Below are positions 1 to 11,500 of a DNA stretch of 64,000 nt, one piece after another (position 1 is the stretch's first letter; every line of letters starts with the position of its first letter). The stretch is taken from the NCBI GenBank assembly GCA_947247005.1, contig OX365956.1, forward strand, positions 12,420,089 through 12,484,088. Reading direction: 5' to 3'. A program made the position numbers and the translations under genes. Under the pieces are notes generated by a model. It had not been told where the DNA came from. It saw only the letters and a list, made by a program, of their open reading frames with translations, and did no database searches. The stretch comes from Spisula solida. Lineage: Eukaryota; Mollusca; Bivalvia; Venerida; Mactridae.

Positions 1-176
1 GTAGTGTATACTGTATTCAAATTCGTGGTAACATTGCGTTCCGTGGAGTGTAAATTATTAATGAAAATATGGTTACTTTTCCGATAACTATTGTCAAAAA
101 AGTATATAATTCCATGGTTATCAATAGTCACTGCTATTGTTGAACAATATTTCTCCATTTTAATAATATTTTGTTT

Positions 177-785
177 ATATATGAGACGTTCTCCGGGAAA
201 ACCGGGCTTATTGACGTTATATAGGAATTGTGTAAAACGATATAGAAAAGGCTAGAAAATGAGAAAAAAGTAAAGTTCGTTTATTTAATTTTAAGTTCTT
301 AGATAGTACAGTACTATCGGTTTGATTTTATTTGTCTCATGAATTATGTTAAAATAATTTCTGTTGTTGCTATGGTGACCCATTTATGAAAACGATATTG
401 AGAAAACGAGGGATTAGTGATTAGAACCAGTAGCTACTTTGATCTAGAAGCACGAATTCAAGTTTTTAAAATATTATATCAAACTAAGAATACAATTCTA
501 AATGGTGATACTATTTTGAAACGTTTGCGTCAAGAATATATGAAATACTGGATTTCTGAAGTGTTAGTTAACGTAACGTCAAATAACTTTTGAATGACGT
601 TTGCGACGTCACTCAAAAAGTAGACGGGAGTGGGTAGTTCTAAGGGTATGTAACTTTGTAAGTGGGTTATATTATTTTCAGAAATTGTTCACAGAAGTCT
701 TGTCTTTCTAATTAATGTCATATATTATCACGATTTTCATAATTTTGTCACTTAGTCCGGTTTTCCTGGAGAACGGCTCATATAT
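177..785. mobile_element. MITE copy A (GAGCC/CCAGGAAAACC TIR family)
   Basis: Inverted termini of about 28 bp: TATATGAGACGTTCTCCGGG at the left, and the reverse complement of a CCGGTTTTCCTGGAGAACGG-type end at the right. No ORF. The interior shares the ACGTTTGAATGACGT / GCGACGTCAC block with copies B and C. Bases 1-176 hold only AT-rich sequence. Confidence 0.75.
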
Positions 786-1446
786 TTGACATTTTGACAT
801 TATGGAATGACTACATGTAACAAGGTTTTAAAAAAGCTTTAAAATAAGAAAAATAGACAAATATTTTTAATCTATGGATTCAATTTTAAGAAATGTATCC
901 ATATACATGTAGTACTATAACTTAGCTTTATTTTTTCTTATGAATTATGTCGAAATCACTTACTGCTACGTATTTGGATAGTATTGTACTATCGCTTAGA
1001 TTTGATTTGTCTCATGAATTATGTTAAAATAACCCATTTATAGAAAAGTACTCTGAATGAGAAACAAGAGGAGTTAGTTGTTTAAAACAGTAGTAACCTT
1101 TCTCTAAATGTGAACATTTACGATTTTGATGTATATATTTAAACTTAAAACACCATCCTAAAACGTGATACCATTTTGAACAATTTATGTCAAGAATTGA
1201 CCAAATCATATGCTATATTTATAAAGTACGTGTTACAACGACGTCGAATAACGTTTAAATGACGTCTGCGAAGTCACGCAAAAAGTCTCATAAAACGGCC
1301 TCTACAAAACAGCTGTAACCTCCTTAAAAATCAAGATACTAACATTTTTTTTGTATTTTGCTTCATTAAGATTACAACTTACTCTTTTAAATAATAAAAA
1401 AAATCATTGTCAAAATAGCAGGTTTTCCTGGAGACTGGCTCATAGA
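786..1446. mobile_element. MITE copy B, left terminus lost
   Basis: Same interior order as copies A and C (TTTAAGxAATG..., ATGAATTATGTCGAAA, GAATAACGTTTAAATGACGT) and a right TIR AGCAGGTTTTCCTGGAGACT at 1418-1437. The left TIR is not visible, so it is a truncated or head-to-tail copy joined to A. Confidence 0.65.
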
Positions 1447-1514
1447 TCTATATATATATTCAGAAAGGGTGCAATTTTTTTTTATATGAGACTATAATAA
1501 TTATTAAAAAATAT

Positions 1515-2130
1515 ATATAAGCCAGTCTCCAGGAAAACCTGCTATAATGACAGTATGTAATTACTATATGTAATAAGATTTTGATAAAGCTCTAAAATAA
1601 GGAAAAATACATATCTATTGATTCTATTTTAAGTAATTGACCCATATAGTACTATACCTTAGCTTTAAATTTTCCTATGAATTATGTCGAAAACACATAC
1701 TTCGTTGCTATGGTGACCAATTTCAGAAAAGTACTAGAATTGATAAAAACGAGGATTTAGTTGTTTAAAACAGAAGTAGCCTTTCTTTGAATGCAAACAA
1801 TTTCGATTTTGATATATATTTTGAAAAGTGAAACATAATTATATAATTTGGTACTATTTTGAACAGTTTATGTCAGGAATTGATCAAATGGTGTAATAAT
1901 GAAATACTTAGTTCAGTTACGTCGAATAACGTTTGAATGACGTTTGCGACGTCACACAAAAAGCTCCGAATAGGGACTCTACAAAAACAGCTGTAACTTC
2001 CTTAAAACTCAAGATATTAACATAATTTCTTTTGCAATTTGCTTATTTAACATTATCCTGTAATACTTTGGAAAATCTTAAAGTCAATATTTTGTCAAAA
2101 TAGCAGGTTTTCCTGGAGACTGGCTCATAT
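1515..2130. mobile_element. MITE copy C
   Basis: TIRs of about 33 bp: ATAAGCCAGTCTCCAGGAAA at the left and TTTTCCTGGAGACTGGCTCA at the right. The element is 0.6 kb, non-coding, and ends 140 bp before the NHE start codon, so it may contribute promoter sequence. Confidence 0.75.
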
Positions 2131-2270
2131 AAATAAAAAAATATTTAGGGTCTGTGTATTCTGTAAATTCTACCACGAGAAAACGGGAGTTCCGGGTTTT
2201 ACTCTTGCTTTAAATTTATTATCATATCCAGGAAAATATTACGAGAACCGTTTCCGCTAGGGCGTTCAAG
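2131..2270 (+). promoter_or_regulatory. Short TATA-less promoter / 5' UTR of the NHE gene
   Basis: Only 140 bp separate the last upstream MITE from the start codon. There is no TATA box at a useful spacing. An ETS-type core (GAGTTCCGGGT near 2189-2199) and a GC-richer stretch just before the ATG are consistent with a housekeeping promoter. Inferred only; the transcription start is not known. Confidence 0.35.
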
Positions 2271-2529
2271 ATGGACGACAAAATGAAAATGTTGACGTTA
2301 AATTTCTTATTTTCTTTAATTTATTGCACTATGGCACAAGTGACAGACATTCCGCTGAGTCCGTCTGTTGATTCACAAGAAGAGGAAATAGTCTCAAATC
2401 AACACAAAACAGACAGTTTGACGATTCTCATGTTATTGGGATTATTATTATTGACAATTTTGACAGTTTGGTTATTTAAACATAGACGGTTTAGATTTGT
2501 GCATGAAACTGGATTGTCCATCATCTATG
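2271..2529 (+). CDS. SLC9A6/7/9-like: NHE exon 1: signal peptide and first membrane segment
   Basis: Encodes residues 1-86 plus one base. A hydrophobic signal peptide (about 1-22, ending ...CTMAQ) is followed by an acidic linker, then a membrane helix at about 48-69 ending in WLFKHRR, then [10 protein letters not shown]. The ATG has a good Kozak context (A at -3, G at +4) and is the only start giving the signal peptide. Donor TATG|GTGAGT, phase 1. Unspliced reading stops two codons after the junction. Confidence 0.95.
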
Positions 2530-5500
2530 GTGAGTAACTTGTGATTTGCTGCATCTTTAATTTTTCCTAATTAAAACGCTTGTCAGGCTAAACCAGTTAA
2601 CTCACTGGTGAGATTGGCTGATCTTAATAAAATGTTACATAAAAAAGTTCAGTTTGACAACTCCAGTATGATGGTCGGGAGCCAGTCGTTTCGTACACTG
2701 TACGTTTCGTATACTGTAAATTTCAGTTGTTTCGTACACTGTCGATCGGTCGTTTCGTATACTGTTGAAAATCGTCGGTTGTTTCGTACACTCCTATTGT
2801 ATATATGGTGTTAATTGGTCTATTAATATATATTTGATCTATTTACTATTATGCATGTAATTGTGTGTGTATAGTTGTTATTCGCACGTATTGTCACGAT
2901 GTATTTAAGTTTATTTCATGCTTTTATAGGTATTATTTACTATAATTAAGGATGATTTTGAGCATTTAAATGACAAACTGTAATCTAACTTCCAAAATAA
3001 ATCAAATGAATGGCCATATATAGAATTATAAAGTAGTTATAAAAAAATATTTTTAATAAAAACTGTATTGTAACTATGGAGTCATATACTGCATGTACAT
3101 GTAAAACTCCACGTTTTTAACATAGATGTTATATTTTAGCAAATAAGATGTTATATTTTAGCAAATAAGATGTTATATTTTTTGTAAATTAGCGACAGCT
3201 GCGAGTCATACAACGTATTCATTGTGGCTATTAAGTATTCACCATATCGACATTACAGGTTAAAATCCGTTTTCCGGGATAACGGAATTTATTGAGCGAC
3301 AATGTGCGAGATATTCCGAATGTACGTGAGGGGGGAAAATGCCTATAGTGTATAGAGCAACCAGGTACAATAATCGCGATTATTTAAGGCAAATGATAAG
3401 AATTTGTAAAAAGTCTTACTAGTAAACAATGACAACACAATTTTACGACCTCGCTGACAATATTTTCGCCAAAATAATATGTTTAACTTGAAAAATGCGT
3501 ATATTTTCTCGCCATCGGTATCGAGCTACGGAAGCGGCAGTGTAGAATAAAATGCAATATTTTAAATATAAAGCATTTTTTAGGATAATTCTTGCTAAAG
3601 TTTAAAAACAAAGATGTTTAATGATAATGTGTAATAATTTGTTTATATGTTTTTCATGTTTAAACGTTGAAAAAAGAATAATTATATACACTCCCGCTAT
3701 ACCGCTTATTGCTCGCTAACCCCCTGACCGTGAAATTTCGGTTCCGGAAAAACGGGTTTTATTGAGTAATGTCGATATCGAGAATAGCATTTGTATAAAG
3801 TCCCAAATGCTTATAATCGTATGTATGTAAGTTCATGAGCTAGAAGCACAGGGCCTAAAATAAAATATTGTTTGTTTCCCCATCCCCTACCTACCCGACT
3901 AAAAAGGGCCCTACCCAAAATATTTTATTGCCCGTATTGAAATAATTTTTTTATTAAAAATTGGAAGTGAAAATTTTATTTTTTTGTTTACTGGCTTCTT
4001 TCTTATTTTGTTGGTTTTCACCTAATTTTCATTATTGTTGGTTTTCACGTTAAAGTTAATTCTAAATTTTAAATTTCGTTATTTGTATGTCTTAACCAAT
4101 AACTATAATACTGAAACAGTTCAAAAAAAAAATATTTACCCTACCTACCTACCCATTCTAAATCTGCTAGGGTCGGGATGGGGAAACCAAGAATATTTTA
4201 AGTTTGGCGGCATATAAAAAAACAGAATAATGTGTATTTATATTTTTTAAATTTATTCCATATATACATATATATTATACACCATATCAATTAAGAATGA
4301 ATACAACACATCATTACAGTGTAAGAATGTTAGTCAGCATATCTGAAATAAAATTTCACATTTTACAAAGAGCAGGAAACAAAATTAAATATGCAAAGCG
4401 ACATTTTATACAGACCATAGAACACAATAAAATCACAGGCACATGGTTTCAAATTATCCTAGTGTACTATCTGAGTGTACCCTAAGTATAGGGGGTACTC
4501 TGAGATAAGTTGAAACCATGTGCCTACGAATAAAATATGAACATTTTATACAGAATGATATTTTAACCATTTTATCGTAACTAAAACATAAATGTTCAAC
4601 TTTCACAAATTCCAACAGTACTCATAATTTGTACATCTGATATCAAAGATCATACAAATAACGAATATACTAACTAATATACATGTATGTGTACTTGTAA
4701 TGTTTGTTCACTAATTAGTTATTTTAAAACTATCACACATGTATGTAGACTAGTAAATAAGGATCAGGAGGAATGCTGAATGTACATTTTCTGTACTTTT
4801 AGATTTATCTATAGTTATATTTATTAACAAACTAACCCTTGTTTAATTTGTTCAATCAATTTCTATGAATTTTATATATTCAATTAATTAAGACTCGCGA
4901 ACAACATATCTTATTATCGTACCAAACATACATTAATTACAATAATAGACCACTTATATATACAAATACAATAGAGTGTACGAAACAACCGACGATTTTC
5001 AACAGTATACGAAACGACCGATCGAGAGTGTACGAAACAACTGAAATTTACAGTGTACGAAACTACTAGTGTACGAAACGACTGTAATCCTGATGGTCTT
5101 ATCAACTGATTCCCATGGAACTTGAGGAAATACTTTCAAACTTTAGAAGCCTAGAGCTAACAAAAGGATTGGTCTACACTCATTCTCACATCGAGTTGTA
5201 AATATTTGGAACAGTCTTCCGAGTGAGGTTGTATGTGCTGAAAATGTAAATTCTCCAACTTCCAAGTCCAGAGGTCCGCTTACCAGACCTTAATTTATAA
5301 AACAACTAAAACAAACAATATCAGATGGCTGTTTTGTTGATCGTTTGCTGCAATAAGTTATTAAGTAGGTAAAATTGTTGATATTGGGTTAATAATAATT
5401 TATTTTATTGAAAACAAACAAAAAATTTGTATTATATTATAAATTAAGGCCGTATTTTGGCATGTTGAAAAAAGTGCCATACATGTACATGTACAACTAG

Positions 5501-8500
5501 CAAATGTGGGTAGTGTTGGCTAGTCGTACAGGCCTGTATCCCTAGACACTGCCAATGAAAAAAGGGCATTAAATATCGTGGATTTTGATAATATTCAATT
5601 TTGCGGGCCCAGGTTATAATGAATTCATAGATTACAAAACATGAAAGGTGAAACACTTGTTCCATATTTAGCAGGTCAATCAATGATGTGAATTTGACCA
5701 CAAAATCTAATTTATTGATAATGATAAGCCCTATGTAAAATAATGATCTTACACTAAATTATACTCAATTTATATTATGAATTATAAACAGGGGTGTCAA
5801 TATTCCTGAATAATCCGGAATTCAGGATTAATCTATTCGTAAAGAGCTATGATTTCTGACCAAAATAAAAGTTATTTGATGAAAATATCTCAAGAAATGA
5901 CAAAGGTATGGCCAATTTAATCTGCCCTGAAGAATTTTACCTGAGTTAAAATTTAAATATGGAAACAATGTGGTTGAAGGCCTCTTGTTTGACAAAAATG
6001 GTCAGCCACATTTGATTTTCAGGATTTTTAATTTGTCTCTGTTGACTCCCCTGTATAAAGTATGATTGTGTTTAAACTGTTTTTTGTTTGTTTTAGGTTT
6101 AATTGTTGGTGCTGTGATACGCTATACAAGTCATCCCAATATAGAATCAACAGCTCAGGCATCATTGGTTCAATATGATAAAGTTGAGCCTCCAGAAGCT
6201 GTTTTCGTTAATTTCACAAATGCCAAAACTAATCGCACAGAACAGAAGATAATCAAATATGTTCTAGATACAATTGTAACAGAAATTGAACAAGAGGCAC
6301 CCTTAGAAAAAACGGTAAGTTTTGTTGTAAAAATCAAATTGACTATCTTAGTGTTAGTAACATACAGTTCTTATGCTTCTAGTTTAACTGGCAAATAATT
6401 TCACTAGATAACTTGTTATTTCTTATAATTAGGGTTTGGATCACCGCTTAAACATATCATGATATTGAGGTTTTCTATTACATAATTAATCGTTATTAGT
6501 ATTGAAGGAATTTGATTGAAACTTTACATAATGATAGAGACCATCAAGGGGAAGTGCAGTATCAAAGAACCACATTCTCGTTCACCAGAATATTCTTCGT
6601 CCAAGAACTTGACTAACCACTGATGTATGAGGATGAAGAACTTGACTAACCACTGATGTATGAGGATGAAGAACTTGATTAACCACTGATGTATGAGGAT
6701 GAAGAACCAAACTACATAATTTTCTTTTTACCTGTATCTGTTATATGTTATATGTTATTTCCCATATTAGGACAAGCACTTGCTTTGGGGAGCATAATTC
6801 AGTTTTACCGATTTCTTGTTCATGACTGAATTTGTTATTAACTTGGTGTCTGGCAAGTATGACCAGTCCTTTGTTTGTATGTACTCAGTTTAATTTGCAG
6901 TAAGTTGTTTCCACGAAATGAAGACGCATTCACATTTTTGAAATTGCAAACATAAATTATGGCACAGCAAATATATATATTAAGTAAATATCTAGGTTAT
7001 GACTGTTTTTGTACTTTTGGACTATTCACTAATCCAATTAGAGGTACATTGTATCCTAAATAAAAACGTAGATTATTACTGTTACTGTATAAAAGATACC
7101 CAATATGAAAGGCTGCTTCCCCTTTTTAGAAGACAAGTTCATTATTTTGATTAGCAAAGTTCAGTATATACTTATGTAACACTCCCCATTTTGTGTATTT
7201 TTCATGATATTACATTATGCTACATTTTGTTTTATTTTTCATATTGGTATTTTAAATTTGCATTTTACAATTTAGTTATTAAAATTGTATAATATAATTT
7301 AAATGTACAGATTATTCACATGATGTTATTTTCTCAAACTTGAGTTGTATGGCTATAACTACAATACATTTCTCAGTGTTAAGTATTAAGTATGTTTGGC
7401 ATATTTTTGATAATTTTAGATAAACATCCCATCTGGATAACACTTATACTTAATACATAGGCTTCCCTGTGCTAATGGTGTTTTAACACTCCTTTTGTTA
7501 AAAACATATGTCTAGCCATATTGGACAAACATATGCCTGCTACAACAATGGTTATAGTAAAACATGTCATCACATCTACTTCCCTTTTAAGTGTTTCTTA
7601 AATTGTACATCAAAGTAAAAACTGATTAATTAGCTTCTCTGTTTGTCTGAAAGTTTTTACTTAGATTAACACCTGAGATCATACACTGCTAATAAAACCC
7701 CAAGACAGATGTTGCAATGTCACATTATATTTCTACAATTCATGACTTGCAATAAAGGTTATTTCGAACCATACATCTGTGGAACTTATCATTTGCAGGT
7801 ATGTGTATTTCATTTTCAACTGTATGTAATATTCTTTATTATAACATTTAAATGTTGTTTTTTATTCATATGTATTTTGTTGTGAGTTTGGGATGTTCTA
7901 TGTTGAAACTTAACTATTAGGTCTTAATAGTAGTTAATACTCTTTCATTACAGTTTAGGACATGTAAAGGTCATTGTTAATTTCTAAATTATTTCGAAGT
8001 AGTTTGAATGTTTCAATTGAATATCTTTATTATTATTTCATTTTTACGCAGTTGTGGTTAAAAAGAATAAGATATAAATTAAGTAAAGTTGACTTCCCCG
8101 GTCACTCTTACATTTGCTAAGCGAGTAATTATTGAATTTCCCCAATTATTTTTATAAGTATGCAATATTATTGCAATTTAATATATTTTAAGTACAGAGT
8201 ATTTGTTCATTGAATTTCTTATATTCAATGATATCTCAGAAGTATGCATTTTACTAAGTATTGCATTATAAGTAATTAATTAAGTAATGATTGATTGTTC
8301 ATTGAATTTTGAATATCCGTATAGTAATAATATCTAATTGAACTTATCATTTGTGTCAAATATATTGTATAGTAATAATAAGTTCTATTTACAACACAGT
8401 ATTCATTAATTTGGGAACTTATTAAATATTTGACTGATAACTATCACAGAATCTGTGTATATCCGTGTAACTATTACATGAAATATTGTCATATATATAA

Positions 8501-11500
8501 CATGTATGTTTTTTATGATATATTTCTTGACACATTATATTTCTACAATTCATGACTTGCAATAAAGGTTATTTCGAACCATACATCTGTGGAACTTATC
8601 ATTTGCAGAAAATAAAGGTCGTTATATTCCGTACTGCACAAAGTCTACAAGGAAATATCAACACATAGAAAAACCACACATATCCGCTGCGTAAAAGGTT
8701 TGGTCGAGAATTCAAGGGTAGACGAATGTCAACATCTATGAATAGCCACATCCAGAAGCACAGCAAATTCCAAAATCGAAAAGATTGGGTACGAAGACTT
8801 ACAAGTATTTACATACAAACTCTTCGTCAGAAATATATTCAGCTCCATAACTACAGCTGAGAAACGGTGGGAATATATTCAGCTCCATAACTACAGCTGA
8901 GAAACGGTGGGAATATATTCAGCTCCATAACTACAGCTGAGAAAGAGGGCAACATGCCTTTCCAAATATTTGATGAGCAAATAGTTGGTATGAACTGTGG
9001 TAAATTTGACTCACACCATGGTGAAGGTTCAAAAACGGCAACAGAGCTAGATAGATATCTAGTAACAACATCAACAATAAACAATGAAAGTGAATCAGAA
9101 GCAACTACAAAATTAACCAATAGAACTCTTGTGATAACCAAATCTACTCAAGTTTCTTCAAGATCAACAACAGAAAGAACTTTCAAAGGTAATTTTGGCC
9201 TGTAATATTGACAAATATGGTGAAACTACAGTTTATGTGCTATTTATTTATAAGGAAAGGTAACATTATATTTTATTTACATTTTTAGATAATATAATTA
9301 TTTCAATGTATTTTGTAGAAACAGTCATTTTTACTAAGAATTGTTGTCACCTGCATTTATTTTTAAGGGTGTGAAGTCTGAATTTTTGTTTTTAAGTGCT
9401 ATTCCTAGGTTTATCATGATAATGATGATGTGTTGTATAAATATAATGTCAATAGGGGAACTGAGGAATTAGGACAGGCACAGCCGTCACATCCCAGTTA
9501 AAGCAAGCCCATCTGCAGACACAGTCGCAGATCTCAGGGGACCCAAGCCAATAATAGGATATAAACAGCATAGGCCTTGTCTGGTACATTCAAATTATTG
9601 GGGGCATAACAGTAGTAAAAAATAGCAAGAGACGGAAGGGACGTCCTTGCTGGCATATTTGTAGGAACAGATCGAGGAGATCTCAGGAAACATGTCAATA
9701 ATAAAACATAAACAGCCAAGGTACAAAATAAGCCTGGTCTGGTAAGTTTAAATTATTTGGCAAAAAGTGCACAAGGAAATAGCACTAAACAGGGTGCAAC
9801 GGAATTTTTTTTAAATGAAGTACCTTCATACAAAATGAGAAACAGCTTGTATGTCAGTACTTTGCTGGGTCTATCGAAGCTTTAATATATTATGTTCTCT
9901 GATGATTGTTGCTTAACTACAACCCTAGCCGTGGTTACTATCACTCATTTACTTTGATCTTATTATATAGAATATTAGTAGTGAATCCACCAACAAATCT
10001 CTTCTTTGTTGTCTTCTCTCTTTGTCTTTGGTTCGCTACTAGAATTTTATCCAGCTCCTCTTCTATTGTCAAGGTTCGGTAATGGCATCATTCTTTTGAG
10101 TATTGTAATTATGTTTGGTTTTGTTAGCTCATGTTAACCACTGTCAATTAATCAGCATCTTTACTGTATGGAGTTGCATTTAAAAAAGGTATATTGTGGT
10201 TATTAATAAGGGTACCACTCATTTTGGAATTTAATTGCCAGAGGAACTTTATATATCAAGTTTTTTGTCTCAGCTTTAGTGTAAGATTTTAACAATTACA
10301 TTGTACAAATCGTATGTGTAAATTTCACTTTATATTGGTTATATAGCCAGACACAATATGTCTTAAACGTGCTAGACCATTTTATACATATTCTTAGTAT
10401 TGGTAATACTGCCAGAAAATTAAGTTTTTAAGTGCTACACCATTCTATGGAAATTTTTGTATTGGTTATTGCCAGACATAATATTAGTCTATAATGAGCT
10501 AGACCATTTGTGGATAGTATTAGTATGGTTACTGTCAGACGACTGAAGTCTATATTAGATAGACCATTTTATGTATACTTGTACCAAAAGCATGATGGGT
10601 TACTTATACCCATTCGAGATTGCTAAAACTTTAGAACTGGACAATCAGAATAACATGGCTCTCCTCTGTGTAACATGTATATTGTATATATTTTACCAGT
10701 TTATTCATTTCAGGATATTGTTTGTTGTATATAAATTGTATAAGAAGTACCTATAATTGGTATGTTTTTCTCAAACTTTGAGGGTCCAAAGTTCTCAGAG
10801 CAGAGGGGAATTGTAACACTCCCCATTTTGTGTATTTTTCATGATATTACATTATGCTACATTTTGTTTTATTTTTCATATTGGTATTTTAAATTTGCAT
10901 TTTACAATTTAGTTATTAAAATTGTATAATATAATTTAAATGTACAGATTATTCACATGATGTTATTTTCTCAAACTTGAGTTGTATGGCTATAACTACA
11001 ATACATTTCTCAGTGTTAAGTATTAAGTATGTTTGGCATATTTTTGATAATTTTAGATAAACATCCCATCTGGATAACACTTATACTTAATACATAGGCT
11101 TCCCTGTGCTAATGGTGTTTTAACACTCCTTTTGTTAAAAACATATGTCTAGCCATATTGGACAAACATATGCCTGCTACAACAATGGTTATAGTAAAAC
11201 ATGTCATCACATCTACTTCCCTTTTAAGTGTTTCTTAAATTGTACATCAAAGTAAAAACTGATTAATTAGCTTCTCTGTTTGTCTGAAAGTTTTTACTTA
11301 GATTAACACCTGAGATCATACACTGCTAATAAAACCCCAAGACAGATGTTGCAATGTCACATTATATTTCTACAATTCATGACTTGCAATAAAGGTTATT
11401 TCGAACCATACATCTGTGGAACTTATCATTTGCAGGTATGTGTATTTCATTTTCAACTGTATGTAATATTCTTTATTATAACATTTAAATGTTGTTTTTT

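Larger units (their letters stand above)
2677..5090. mobile_element. Long-TIR non-autonomous DNA transposon with 8-bp TSD
   Basis: Termini are about 150-bp inverted repeats (2677-2825 and 4945-5090). Each is built from five or so copies of GTTTCGTACACTGT-like subrepeats. The 8-bp direct repeat TGATGGTC flanks it exactly (2669-2676 and 5091-5098). No transposase ORF. Long TIRs plus an 8-bp TSD would suit a Mutator-like or related superfamily, but the family is not identified. Smaller inverted repeats are nested inside. Confidence 0.88.

Noticed and set aside
2608..5105. Paired ORFs with [17 protein letters not shown]
   Set aside because: Both are translations of the same inverted terminal repeat of the 2.4 kb transposon.
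8851..9141. Minus-strand 96-codon ORF in element 1
   Set aside because: Half of it is the 40-bp tandem repeat, and it opposes the direction of the LTR element.
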